Below the pieces are notes generated by a model, which was not told the origin of the DNA, ran no database searches, and saw only the letters and a list, made by a program, of their open reading frames with translations. From the NCBI GenBank assembly GCA_021397845.1, contig CM038041.1:143260780-143324779 (forward strand): a stretch of DNA of 64,000 nt. The letters are read 5' to 3'. Both the position numbers and the translations under genes were made by a program. Positions 1-11,250 of the stretch are shown here, piece after piece. This stretch comes from Areca catechu (lineage: Eukaryota; Streptophyta; Magnoliopsida; Arecales; Arecaceae). The first letter of the stretch is position 1, and each line of letters begins with the position of its first letter.

Positions 1-151
1 AGCTTTGTGAACAGAAAATTCCTTTATAATCATATAATCCTCTGCAGAAAATTATTTCTCTCTTTCGAGAATTAGCCAAGTTGTTGTTTAGTTCATTATT
101 TGTGTTTAACTTTTGACTAATATCCTGATGCAAATGCTGTGCAAAGGTTAG
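1..151 (-). pseudogene. Element A: integrase C-terminal region remnant, cut by element C
   Basis: Read on the minus strand, this stretch matches the segment at about 9113-9255 of element B, just before B's integrase C-terminal motif. I therefore read it as the same part of the gypsy element A, running off the left edge of the window. No open frame survives. Its right end is the insertion point of element C: 147-151 (gttag) is the probable target duplication, with a degenerate partner atcag at 4312-4316. Confidence 0.65.
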
Positions 152-790
152 TGTTGGGATTTGCGTGGTGCTCCCAAGCTTTGGAGAGACTTGGGAGACC
201 ATAGCAGGGATGCTGGAGGTGATCCCTCGATACTTGGAGGCGTGCCAAGCATTTCCTGGAGGTGTTCCAGGGGGCTCGAGATCTGGGTTTGGAGATCTAA
301 AGGTTGGAGTCGGCTTGGGCTATTGAGGAGTCGATTCTTGCAAGTTGATAGCAGGTTTGAGTTCTGGTCGAGTCGACTTGAGGTCTGTTTGAGTCGACTC
401 ATGGTCTGGTCGAGTCGGCTCAAGGTCTATTCGAGTCGACTCTTCTGATGGGTTTAGATCTCATGTGTTGGCCTGGGAGGAGAGAAAGAGTTTTGTTGGG
501 CTGAGTCATGTTGACTCGAGGCTATATATATATCTTGTATGTGTAGAGCCGATGGTCGACGAAGAGTTGCAAGAAGAGAGCCAAGTCTCTTTCTCCCCAT
601 TCTTGATTTCTTCTCTCTCCCTCTCTTTGGTTCTCTCTATCATTGGCAGCCCCATGGGAGCACACCTCCATGACGAGAGCGGATGGTGTGCCCCAATCCT
701 TCCCTAGTAAGGTTCCTTTCATGGCCATGGCAGCATCAAGTCGATCCCGGGCATTCCGCGGAGTTGAGTGAGGTGTCCTATTCCTCGACA
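152..790 (+). repeat. Element C 5' LTR
   Basis: 639 bp, TG...CA ends. A cluster of GAGTCGACTC or GAGTCGGCTC motifs lies at about 305-440. A TATA tract (ctatatatatat) follows at about 522-533, so the motif cluster sits in U3 upstream of the presumed promoter. It differs from the 3' LTR by several percent by eye, which indicates an old insertion. Short open frames inside it also occur in the 3' copy and are not genes. Confidence 0.88.
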
Positions 791-804
791 TTTGGTATTA
801 GAGC
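791..804 (+). other. Element C primer-binding site
   Basis: TGGTATTAGAGC directly after the LTR. It matches the usual plant initiator-Met tRNA site (TGGTATCAGAGC) except for one base. Its place fixes the orientation of element C as plus. Confidence 0.8.
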
Positions 805-3675
805 TTCTTGATGTGGTGGCATGAAAGAAGAAGGGAAGAAGAATCAGATCTCTGGTTGTGAGATTTGGAGGAGGCTGCAGTGGTGCAGATCAAAAGCACC
901 ATGGATCTGCCAGAGATCTTGCAGAGGTGAGCAGATCGGAAGCATGGTGGATCTGCCAGAGATCTCATCGAAGAGATGAGATCGGAAGTGAGGGACTGCT
1001 GCCCTCACTAGGAGAGAATTCTTGATTGCGCCAGAGATAGAGATCTGGCAGATGACCCGGTGGTGACAGATGTGATCAAGATCGCAATGGCATGGCTGGA
1101 GTTCAGATTCTTGAATTTGAAAGCCATGGAAGATCGTCAACCTGAGGGGGTTCATGGGTCTAGATCTGTGGATCTTCGATGGAGATGGAGATGTTTTCAT
1201 CAGATCTGGATGGCTCGACGGTGATGGATGAAAATCCGAATCATGTTGGCATGGATCAGAGGGAGTTTCGGTCTTCCCTTGTGCCAGAATGCAATGGCCG
1301 AGATGGAGGAGAGAATGCCCAATCAGGGGCATGGCTGCCAGGTAGAAAGCATTGCTTCCAGGAAGAGAAAGAAGTGTTCGTCATCTTAGGGAGATGGCTC
1401 GTTCATCATAGAGCCAGCTTGGGCAGAGAATGCAGGAGCTGTGCATGTTGCAGAGACAGCTCGTCGTCGTAGAGTTGGCTCAGGCAGAGGATGCAAGTGC
1501 ATCGGGCAACAGAGTTGGCTCGGGTAGAGAGGCCTCCGGTTGCAGAGAGGCAAAGCTAGCTTGGGCACGGTGTTGGTGCAAGGCACAGGCGTAGATGGTG
1601 GCATGGCTCACCAGTCACGACCGTGGGTGCAGACACGATGCGAGCCGTCATGGCAAGGCCGTAGCGTAGCAGTACGGGAGTGGTATAGGGCAGTGCGGGG
1701 TGTCGTGTGAGCGGCACGACGCCGGTCATGGGCGAGGTGGCTAGGGCTCGCCGGTCGCGGGTGCAAGTGCTGTGCAGAGTGCTGGAGGTTCCCGATCGTG
1801 CGGATGGCACGAGGTAGTGCGGGCCGTCATCGGTGGCTTGGCATGGCGGTGGGACAGTCGCCAGAGGTGTCGGGCAGTGGCCGGAGGTGACGACAGTGGC
1901 CAAGGAGGTCTGTGGTCCACGGGTTCGACCATGGACCAGTAGTAATGGCAGCGGTGGACCAAGGAGATTCACATGAACCGGTGGATTGGTTCATGGTGAA
2001 TCGATACATTTTAAGTCACTACTTTGAAATTTGTGCTGACTCATTTTTTCGATGATTTCGGGCTCAATCGAACTATGATTTGAGTCTCGTCTATGCCGTT
2101 GGATTCCATGTTTCGAGCTCTTCATGTTAAGCTTAGTTGGATCCGATGATGGAGTCAGATCACAGGTGATGTGGAGATCGCGGTGCAGTGGCCATGTGTG
2201 CGGGCAGCTTGAGCAGGTTGGTTACAACTTCGACTCTCCCTAGCGGACAGAGGTTCGTGGTGTTAGGAGCAGTGTGGAGGTCTGCTGGTTGTATGGATCT
2301 CACGAGGATGATGGATCCTATGATGTAGGAGCTCGCGACAGTGGTGCAGAGCAGCAGGTCCTGTGCTGGGGAGCATTAATAGGTCAGGTGATCTGTGGTT
2401 TAGTACAGGTGGAGCGACACACACCGGAGATCTTCAGAGCATGAGTGGTAGCTCCATCGGTAGTGGACCAAGCTCTTGGTCATTATGGAGGAGAGCGATC
2501 GGTAGGTCTCCAGCTACCTTGATCATGATGGAGTTGTACATGGGTGTGGTATCCCACATGACTGGAGGTGGAGACGGTCTCATGGAGCATTAGAGAGGTA
2601 CATCAGTAGAGGTTGATGGATGCTGGCAGCTCAGGGCAACCGAGGACAAGTCTCAGGGAGCACCAGGGAGGTAAATCAGTAGAGGTTGATGGAGGCTGGC
2701 AGCTCAAAAAGATCATGGATAGGTCTCAAGGAGCACTAGGGAAGTACAACAGTAGAGGTTGATAGAGGCTAGTAGCTCAGGGAGCACAGAAGAGGTCTCA
2801 GGAGATCCGGGTACATCAACACAGGCTGAGATGTGATGGAGTAGACATCATGCAGCCTATGGATAGGCTGGGACGTGATGGAGTAGACATCATGTAGCCT
2901 AGAGACAGGTTGGGACATGATAGACATCATGCAACCAATGGACAAGCTGGGATGTGATGGAGCAGCTACTTATGATGGTTGCTATGTTCAGTTGCTGTAT
3001 TTGAGGAGTTGGGATGAGCTCCTGAGTTTCGAAGGTTGTTACGGGGTTGCAGAGTATCTGAGATGATCTCGAAGAGGTCCGCGGTGATGCGGAGGGTCCG
3101 AGGAGACAGTGACTGGTTACGTGGTTCAGGTCATGCTCAGCAGGGCAGCGTTGAGATGCTGGCCTTAGGGTTTCTTTCTATGGCATAAGGGTGACTTCAG
3201 TTCAGGTGGAGCACTGGTGACAAGTGGCTACATGGGTGGAGCGAGTTTTGATACATGTTTAGAGCGGGAGGTGCATGGAGGACCATATCCTTGCATGAAT
3301 GCCAGGGGTGCACTTAGCCAGGTGGAGCAAAGAGTGCAGAGTATGGTATGGCTCTGTGGAGATTATGTCAGGTAGAGCTCCAGTTATAGTGAGTGCCGGG
3401 TCAGGTTCGCTGGGTACTCTCCAGGGAAGTCCAAAAAAAGACTGATGCAGCTGCCAGATAGAAGGAAAGCAACATTCTGTGGTACCAGGATACAAGCTAG
3501 GATCTTTAGCTATGGAGGCGGTCATTCCAAAGGTCTCCAGGTGATATCAATAGCTGGAGGATATTGGCAAAGGCATGGATATCCACATAGTGCTATCAGG
3601 ACACGTAGTTACAGTAGGGTATGCATTGAGGACATTGCCAGGTTTGCCAAAGCTTGGGGGCACCAAGGTAGAGAT
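805..3675 (+). other. Element C interior, noncoding
   Basis: No protein domain is recognisable on either strand. The 5' part is rich in gatctgccagagatct-like words. About 2585-2800 holds roughly three degenerate units of about 90 bp (shared core cagtagaggttgatggaggc). About 2822-2960 holds three to four units of about 50 bp (core gatggagtagacatcatg). Open frames here are short, lack family features and look fortuitous. The last bases (ccaaggtagagat) could be a weak polypurine tract. Confidence 0.7.
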
Positions 3676-4311
3676 TGTTGGGATTTGCATGGTGCTCCCA
3701 AGCTTTGGAGAGACTTGGGAGACCATGGCAGGGATGCTGGAGGTGATCCCTGGGTGCTTGGAGGCGTGCCAAGCATTTCCTGGAGATGTTCCAGGGGGCT
3801 CGAGATTTGGGTTTGGAGATCTTGAGGTTAGAGTCGGCTTGGGCTATTGAGGAGTCGATTCCTACAGGTTGATAGCAGGTTTGAGTTCTGGTCGAGTCGG
3901 CTCGAGGTCTGTTCAAGTTGACTCATGGTCTAGTCGAGTTGGCTCGAGGTCTGTGCGAGTCGACTCTTTTGACGGGTTTAGACTCAAGTGTTGGCCTGGG
4001 GGGAGAGAGAATTTTGTTGGGCTAAGTCATGTTGACTCAGGGCTATATATATATCTTGTATGTGTAGAGCCGGTGGTCGACGGAGAGTTGCAAGAAGAGA
4101 GCCAAGTCTCTTTCTCCCCATTCTTGATTTCTTCTCTCTCCCTCTCTTTGGTTCTCTCTATCATTGGCAACCCCATGGGGGCACACCTCCATGATGAGAG
4201 CGGATGGTGTGCCCTAATCCTTCCCTGGTAAGGTTCCATTCATGGCCATGGCAGCATCAAGTCGATCCCGAGCATTCCATAGAGTTGAGCGAGGTGTCTC
4301 GTTCCTCGACA
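3676..4311 (+). repeat. Element C 3' LTR
   Basis: 636 bp, the direct partner of 152-790 with the same TGTTGGG start and CTCGACA end. It repeats the U3 motif cluster (about 3832-3968) and the TATA tract (about 4044-4055). Confidence 0.88.
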
Positions 4312-4464
4312 ATCAGTGCATGTGTGGACAGATGAATCAAGGTGTAAATTTATTGGACTCAAGACTAACACCTAATAGACTCGACTAGACTTCCTATTAA
4401 AGAAATTTTATTGGACTCTTTGGGTCTAATCTAACACACTATAGACTCTTTAGGTTTGACCCTA
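4312..4464 (-). pseudogene. Element A: end of the X ORF and conserved spacer
   Basis: On the minus strand this continues element A across the B insertion. It holds the last codons of the X ORF (stop at 4433-4431), then a spacer with repeated gagtccaataaa words shared with B (about 8990-9112) and I (about 39300-39480). The segment ends where C inserted. 4460-4464 (cccta) is the target duplication of B. Confidence 0.75.
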
Positions 4465-6034
4465 TGGTGGGGGCACCAGGATCAGACATAGATTACTGGG
4501 CCCTATTTGGTTTACCTAGCCATGTGTCAAATTTTGTAATCAACTAGAATTGAGTCCTGCAATAAGTTGAGGTTAGTTGATTTGTCTCAACCCTCAACCT
4601 AGTCATTATTTTGAGTCCTGTATATCAGTTATGAGTCCAATATGTGCTCAATTTTTGTACAAGAGAGGAGGTTACCATATTTTAGAGTTCCATCAGGGTA
4701 CATCCAGGAGTCAGAGGCCACTACATTAGCCCATTGGATTTTGTGTGACAACCTAGGATCCAAGATGCTTCCGAAAATCCTGATTCATTCTAGATGCCCT
4801 TCAGATGCCCAGATTCCCTTCAAGATGCCAGAGCAAACTCTCATAACAGGGCAACCAAGATTCTAGAGGTCCACCTGCATCCAAGTCCAAAGAAATCAAG
4901 CCCAGGTGCCAAGCCCAAGCTCTTAAAAAGCAAGATTCCAGGGAATATTCCTGCTACCAGGCTAACAGGCCACCCCAGCTTCCAAAGGCCCAAACCCATG
5001 CACCCAAGCCCCTTTGGGCCAGCCCCTTGCTGCTCCTAGAGGCCCAACATGCCCCCCTTAGGCGTCCTTAAGGTGTTGACCACGTCCAAAGAGGTTGAAT
5101 AGGTCCAAGTTGAAGAAAAGTGGGAGAAGACCAAGCCTTTTCCTAACCTAGTTAGGATTTCTAATCATTTTAAACTTTGTAATTCTAACCTAGCTAGGAA
5201 AGGACTTGTATTCCAATTTGGAAGAGGACTTGTAACCCAGATGTAACCATGGTTAGTGAGGGTATGGGAACTCTATAAATACCCCACCCCTCCCCCTCTT
5301 GTATGGATCTCTTTCTTATGAATACAATTTGCTGAAATTTGAGTTATTGTCTTGTGTTGGTGTTTTGTTTTGGTTCTTTGGTTTGCGTTCTTGTGCTTGG
5401 ACGAATTCCTTGATGCCCTAGCTTCCTTCCACACCCTAACTCACTGCCTTCCAAGCCTTCAAACATCCAAGAAGGAGTGCCCTAGGCCACCAAGCAGGGA
5501 GATCTTCAACAAGCTTCAAACAGCCCAGCTTCTAAGCCATAACCTGATTCCTTCTAAACCTAATTCCTTTTTTTTTCTTACTTGCTGTTTTGATTGATCC
5601 TTGACACTTGTAGGGTCCCTGAGGTGCTTCCCCTCCACTGAGGAGGCCTTCTTTGCTGCCCAGACCACCCAGATCAGCCATCAAATTCAAGAGAATTGAG
5701 GCTTCTTCATCCAGGCTCCGATCAGAGTGCGTGTGAACCCTGATGCTTCTGAATTTCAATCCCTGACTGGTAAGAAACCTTCCCAACTCTTGTTTTCTGA
5801 TTTAATGAAGATAAGCTATCCTAAACCAGGAGTTTCTCAACTCTCGGGTCCTGGATCTTTCATTAGTTTGCATGAGTTTGCCTACGATCCGATGATTTTT
5901 CGTACTGCTAGTCTTTCCGCTAGTTCTTACTTTACTTTGAAAATCTAGCCTGCAAATAAAATGAAAAAAATTATTAAAAAATTATTTTACTATTTTACAT
6001 GCATTTTTAGCAATCTTAGAGTCATCCCACATCA
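4465..6034 (+). repeat. Element B 5' LTR
   Basis: 1570 bp. It begins TGGTGGGGGCACC and ends CCCACATCA. A TATA box (ctctataaatacccc) lies near 5270-5284 and is followed by a pyrimidine-rich leader. Open frames inside recur in the 3' LTR and are not separate genes. Confidence 0.9.
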
Positions 6035-6036
6035 GT

Positions 6037-6051
6037 TTGGTATCAGAGCAG
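6037..6051 (+). other. Element B primer-binding site
   Basis: TTTGGTATCAGAGCA, two bases after the LTR; this is the standard initiator-Met tRNA complement of plant LTR elements. Confidence 0.88.
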
Positions 6052-7130
6052 GTTTAGGATAGTTTTTATCTGCATTGCAATCACAAACCCTAATTTCAGC
6101 ATTCTATCCATTGCATTAGGTACCAGTTTTACATCTATTTTTGACCATATAAAAATTTTATTTTTCTCTGAAATTTGCATGAATTGTTCTTTATTGAGTC
6201 CTCTATTTTATAAAAATTTTTAATTAATTTTATAGAAAACTAAATTATAAACAATTCAGCATATTAGAAACCCTAACAGAATTCTGATAATTTCTACAGT
6301 AGTCTAGAAAACCCTAGCTTTGCATCATCATATGATTTTTTTTCTGCATGAAATTTGATAAGAATCATCAGTACTATTTATCCTCTATTTTAATTTTTTT
6401 TTGAATTTTTATGCATCGGGATCTGTGTCAAACTCTGCAACAATAGAAACCCTAATTCACTGATTTCTGCTACATTTTGCATACTTAACTCAACCTAACC
6501 TAATCAACTTCCAAACCCCCCAATCCCAAGCCAAACCTTGTTTGCTAACCCTAGTAAACTTAAACTTAACTTGACATCTCATAAATTAATTAAAAATCAT
6601 TTTATTTTCTGATTGTTTTATATTGCATCAGGACCATTGATTGTTCATCATCTGTTAATCTAATCTTAAGGGCAATCTATATAACATCAGGGTAGGAGGT
6701 CATAACCTGTCCTGGGCCCAAAATAACCACCCAGCATTTCCATCTAAGCCTTAATTAAAATTGATTAGACCTAATTTGCCCTAGTGGGCTAGGAGACATT
6801 AACAGGTCAGGTCCGAGCTACGTGGGCCAACTAGTGCATTTAACCTTTTAGCTATTACTGAAAGCTGGTGTCTAAGGCTGAGGGTCCAGAGTCAAACGAC
6901 CTAAGTGGTGCTGTGGTTTTTAATTGGGTCCTTGTGAAAGCAGGGGGGGCCTCCCACACTCCCACCCCCTACCTAGCCAGTGGAAGGATTAGCTATTGGG
7001 TTAGGTGTAAGTTGAGCTGACCCACCCAGTTTCTGGCTCTAGGTCTAGGAAACCCTAGATTATACTAGCCTTTTCTTTCTCTTTTGCATGCTTGGTTGCA
7101 TCATTTCATTTTGATTGATTGATTTGTTGC
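6052..7130 (+). other. Element B untranslated leader
   Basis: About 1.1 kb, AT-rich, no coding potential seen. Blocks around 6697-6840 and 7020-7060 match, in inverse orientation, the leaders of A (about 12560-12720) and I (about 41730-41870), so a long leader is a family trait. Confidence 0.7.
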
Positions 7131-8984
7131 ATGACCACTAGATTAGGAACCCAATACCAGTAGACTTAATCCAACCCAACTAGTGTGACAATGAAGTCCA
7201 ACCCTAGGAGAGCCCAATACTCTAATCCATATAGGGAGCCCAAACCTAGGAGAACCCCATACCATGACCCATACTTGGAGCCCAACCCTAGGAGAACCCA
7301 ATACTCTGACCCTTACCAGAAGTCCAACTATAGGAAGCCCAATTATCAAGTACCCACCTTCAGTGGCACCTTAAATCCTGAGGATTACATAGATTGGGAA
7401 AAAGACATGGAACAATATCTTGAATGGTATGGCTTGAGTGATGAGAAAAAGTGTCAATTTGTCCAGCTCGGGCTAACTGATCAAGCTAGATTATACTGGA
7501 ACCAAGTAGAAAGACTCAATAATCAGATAGGCAACCTACCCATTACCACTTGGAAAGCCATGAAGTTAAAGCTTAGGGCTAAGTATGTTCCCCCATACTA
7601 TCGACAGTGCCTTCTAGACCAATAGAATAGGTTATATCAAGGAAATAGGTCTGTGTCGGAGTATATAGCCTAATTTGAAGAATGTGCCCTTAGGTGTTGC
7701 CTAGACGAACCCGAATCAGTGACCTTATCCAGGTTTGAGACTGGCCTTCATGAAGACATCCAGTGAGAACTATCTCATTAGCAAATTCAGAACTTAAAGG
7801 AAGCCTATAACATAGCTTTGGAATTCGAGTCAACCCTTAGGACTGAACCGATAACATATGAACCCATAACCCTTAGTCATCTTGAACCCCATAGGATCAG
7901 CACCCTAGACCATAGTTAGTTTTCCTTTAGCCAAACCCCTCCTACTACCCCATTAGTTCACCAAGATGACCAAGAAGAAGAAATATATTAGGCTGACCCA
8001 AGTTTAGTGGAGGAGTATGAAGATGATGAGTCTATTATAGATCTAGAGGAAGAAACACCTATAAAAGACCCAGAAGTAGTTGATTATAACTAAACCCTAA
8101 TAGAAACCAACCCAAAATTAGTTGAGTCTAAAGTCCAACCCAGTTCAACCATGGAGTCCAATCTACAAACCCTCAAGGCCCTAATTGAACAATGGGCCCA
8201 GAAATTTACCCAATTCCAAACCCAGTTTTCCCAATCAACCACCCTAGAATCAGTTGACCCTGACCAAACCCAGGTAGAAGCCAATCCAATGTAAGTTGAT
8301 CCAGTAGAAACTCAGGTAGAAGCCAATCTAGTGTTAGTTGATCCAGTAGATACCCCGATTGAAGCAACCCTAGAGTTAGCTAACTTTAACCACACCCAAC
8401 CTGTAGTGGAAGAACCCTTAAAGGAAGAAGACCATGAGGAATCCAGTCCCACTATTAGAGCTTTACTTGAGGAGCCACTAGAAGAAAGCCCAATTAGAGA
8501 GCCCAGTCCTTTGATTTATGAACCAGAAGAGTTTATTAAGGACTTAATCTCTTTAGATCAATGCCCTCAAGATGAAGTCACATTTTTGACTCCACTTGAT
8601 CTTTTTCCTGAAATCAATGACCCTTTCTTCCATTATGTAGACCCTTTAGATAGACATCAACCCCATAAGGTAACCCTCATTAGTTTAGGACTAATTCATG
8701 ACACACCTTCTTGCATTCCATTCTATCCAATCAATCCCGAACCCTTTTCCTGCCAGACTAACCCTGAATCCACCTCTTATTTTTTGCCTTTTCTTGAGTT
8801 TTTCTATATTTCTTTAACCATTCACCTGCATCATGTAGAGGTTTGCATGTTACATTCATTCCTTCCACATGTTAGGTTTGCATCATACTTCTTTCATACC
8901 CTTTGGCATTTACTAGAAGCACATAGTAAGTTTTCATGTGCATGTCATGCGAGGGACAAACCTAATAAATCTATAGTCTATTAG
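7131..8984 (+). pseudogene. Element B gag plus conserved acidic ORF X, decayed
   Basis: The ancestral start is the ATG at 7131, whose first residues (MTTRLGTQYQ) recur in A; it is followed at once by a stop. An N-terminal 14-residue repeat (core PRRTxYxDPY) spans about 7195-7345. A retrotransposon gag domain follows (about 7350-7860), with W and Y positions typical of the family. From about 7980 the product is acidic and ends in X (8331-8984). X has no knuckle or protease motif and ends in a His/Cys motif close to KFSCACHAR. X is conserved in A and I; its function is unknown. In-frame stops occur at 7161, 7623 and several later points. Confidence 0.8.
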
Positions 8985-9112
8985 GTTTTGTCCCGTAGAG
9001 TTCAATAAATTTCTTTAAAAAGGATGTCTAGTCCAGTCATTTAGGTGTCAATCTCGAGTCCAATAAAATTCACAATCCAAACTCGTTTGTCTGCACCTAC
9101 ACTACCCTCTGC

Positions 9113-9690
9113 ACAGCATATGCATACGGAAATTAGTCAAAGCTGAACATAACTAATGAACTAACTAACAACTTGGCTAATTCCCAAAAGAAAGATAAAG
9201 GATTTTGCAAGGAATTTTGTAGTTGTAAAGAATTTTTTGCTCGCGAAGCTGGCCCATCTAAGATAATGAATATCGATGGACCCAATACCTATGTGCATGA
9301 GATACTACCTGATTTAGGTATTAGCTCCACCTTCATCATCTCAGATCTTATAGAGTCTAGGGAGCCAGCAGTGATACCTAGCAAGCACCTTAAGCCTGTC
9401 CCTCCCTCTTAGAGAGAACCCACCCCAGAGTATCCACATATAATTGGCCAAATAGTGAGGAAAAGATCGAGAGAATCCAGGACGAACAAGCCATATGTAC
9501 TTGGAATAGAGGCTATCAGAGGTATTTGGTCTAGTGGCAAGGTCGGCCAAAATCTGAGGACTCGTGGATCACCTGTGAGGATCTGCAGTGCCTCAACCCA
9601 GACCTACTCAAGCACTATAAGAGCCAAGTTATCCCATACTCGACGGGGTCGAGTTCCTCCCACCCCGGGAGAATTAGTGGAGAAACCAGG
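9113..9690 (+). pseudogene. Element B integrase C-terminus with chromodomain, degenerate
   Basis: Fragments in different frames match the gypsy integrase tail. A segment with LPDLGISSTF (about 9300-9335) is the usual post-core motif, and 9446-9625 encodes a chromodomain with the aromatic/basic pattern YQRYLV...WQGRP...SWIT and LNPDLL. A stop replaces the residue after YLV. In plant chromoviruses this domain steers integration toward particular chromatin marks. The catalytic DDE core is missing upstream. The frame runs into the 3' LTR, as is common in this group. Confidence 0.8.
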
Positions 9691-11245
9691 ATCAGACACA
9701 GATTACTGGGCCCTATTTGGTTTACCTAGCAATGTGTCAAATTTTGTAATCATCTAAAATTGAGTCCTATAATAAGTTGAGGTTAGTCGATTTGTCTCAA
9801 CCCTCAACCTAGTCATTATTTTGAGTCCTGTATATCAGTTATGCGTCCAATATGAGCTCAATTTTTGTACAAGAGAGGAGGTTACCATATTTTGGAGTTT
9901 CATCAGCCCACGTCCAGGAGTCAGAAGCCACTATATCAGTCCATTGGATTTTGTGTGACAACCTAGGATCCAAGATGCTTCCGAAAACCCTGATTCCTTC
10001 CAAATGCCCTCCAGATGCCCAGATTCCCTTTCAAATACCAGAGCATACTCTCAGAATAGGAAACCCATGATTCTAGAGATCCACCTGCATCCAAGCCCAA
10101 ATAAATCAAGCTCAGGTGCCAAGCCCAAGCTCTTAAGAAGCAAGATTCCAGGGAATATTCCTGCTACCAGGCTAACAGGCCACCCCAGCATCCAAAGGCC
10201 CAAACCCATGCACCCAAGCCCCTTTGGGCTGGCCCCTTGCTGCTCCTAGAGGCCCAACATGCCCCCCTTAGGCATCCTTGAGGTGTTGACCACGTCCAAA
10301 GAGGTTTGACTAGGTCCCAGTTGAAGAAAAGTGGGAGAAGACCAAGCCTTTTTCTAACCTAGTTGAGATTTCTAATCCTTTTAAACTTTATAATTCTAAC
10401 CTAGCTAGGAAAGGACTTGTATTCCAATTTGGAAGAGGACTTGTAACCCAGATGTAACCATGGTTAGTGAGGATATGGGAACTCTATAAATACCCCACCC
10501 CTCTCCCTCTTGTAAGGATCTCTTTCTTATGAATATAATTTGCTGAAATTTGAGTTATTGCCTTGTGTTGGTGTTTTGTTTTGGTTCTTTGGTTTGTGTT
10601 CTTGTGCTTGGACAAATTCCTTGCTTCCCTAGCTTCCTTCCACACCCTAACTCACTGCCTTCCAAGCCTTCACATGTCTAAGAAGGAGTGCCCTAGGCCA
10701 CCAAGCAAGAATATCTTCAACAAGCTTCAAACAGCCCAGCTTCTAAACCATAACCTGATTCCTTCTAAACCTTATTCCTTTTTTTTTCTTACTTTCTATT
10801 TTGATTGATCCTTGATGCTTGTAGGATCCCCGAGGTGCTTCCCCTCTCTTGAGGAGGCCTTCTTTGCTGCCCAGACCACCCAGATCAGCCATCAGATTCA
10901 AGGGAATCGAGGCTTCTTCATCCAGGCTCCGATCAGAGTGTGTGTGAACCCTGCTGCTTCTGAATTTCAATCCCTAACTGGTAAGAAACCTTCCCAACTC
11001 TTGTTTTCTGATTTAATGAAGATAAGCTATCCTAAACTGGGAGTTTCTCAACTCTCGGGTCCTAGATCTTTCATTAGTTTGCATGAGTTTGCCTGCGATC
11101 CGATGATTCTTCGTACTGCTAGTCTTTCCACTAGTTCTTACTTTACTTTGAAAATCTAGCCTGCAAATAAAATTAATAAAATCATAAAAAAATTATTTTA
11201 CTATTTTACATGCATGTTTATCCATCTTAGAGTCATCCCGCATCA
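9675..11245 (+). repeat. Element B 3' LTR
   Basis: 1571 bp, colinear with 4465-6034. The start is mutated (TAGTGG for TGGTGG) and the end is CCCGCATCA. It is preceded by a polypurine stretch ccccgggagaat (about 9663-9674). Confidence 0.9.
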
Positions 11246-11250
11246 CCCTA

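Larger units (their letters stand above)
152..4311 (+). mobile_element. Element C: non-autonomous LTR retrotransposon without recognisable gag or pol (LARD-like)
   Basis: Two direct LTRs (152-790 and 3676-4311) start TGTTGGG and end CTCGACA, and they enclose 2.9 kb. A primer-binding site follows the 5' LTR. The interior shows no gag, protease, integrase or RT motif in any frame, so the element must have depended on proteins supplied in trans. Flanks gttag and atcag fit a 5-bp target duplication with two changes. It is inserted in element A: A sequence matching B resumes at 4312. A very decayed autonomous element is the alternative. Confidence 0.85.
4465..11245 (+). mobile_element. Element B: non-autonomous Ty3/gypsy chromovirus-like retrotransposon
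   Basis: Complete element of 6781 bp with two LTRs of about 1570 bp, TG...CA ends, an initiator-Met primer site and a perfect 5-bp duplication cccta at 4460-4464 and 11246-11250. The interior holds a gag region, a conserved acidic ORF (called X here) and then directly the integrase C-terminus with a chromodomain. Protease, RT, RNase H and the integrase catalytic core are absent. All frames carry stops. B is inserted in the minus-strand relative A, inside A's X ORF. The chromodomain assigns it to the chromovirus side of gypsy. Confidence 0.9.

Noticed and set aside
161..707. Several 80-95-codon open frames at the left end and again near 3575-4231
   Set aside because: They lie in the two LTRs of C, recur in both copies and have no start context or domain.
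7131..8984. A normal gag-protease ORF in B
   Set aside because: After the gag core there is neither a CCHC knuckle nor a DTG/DSG protease motif; the acidic X ORF occupies this place.
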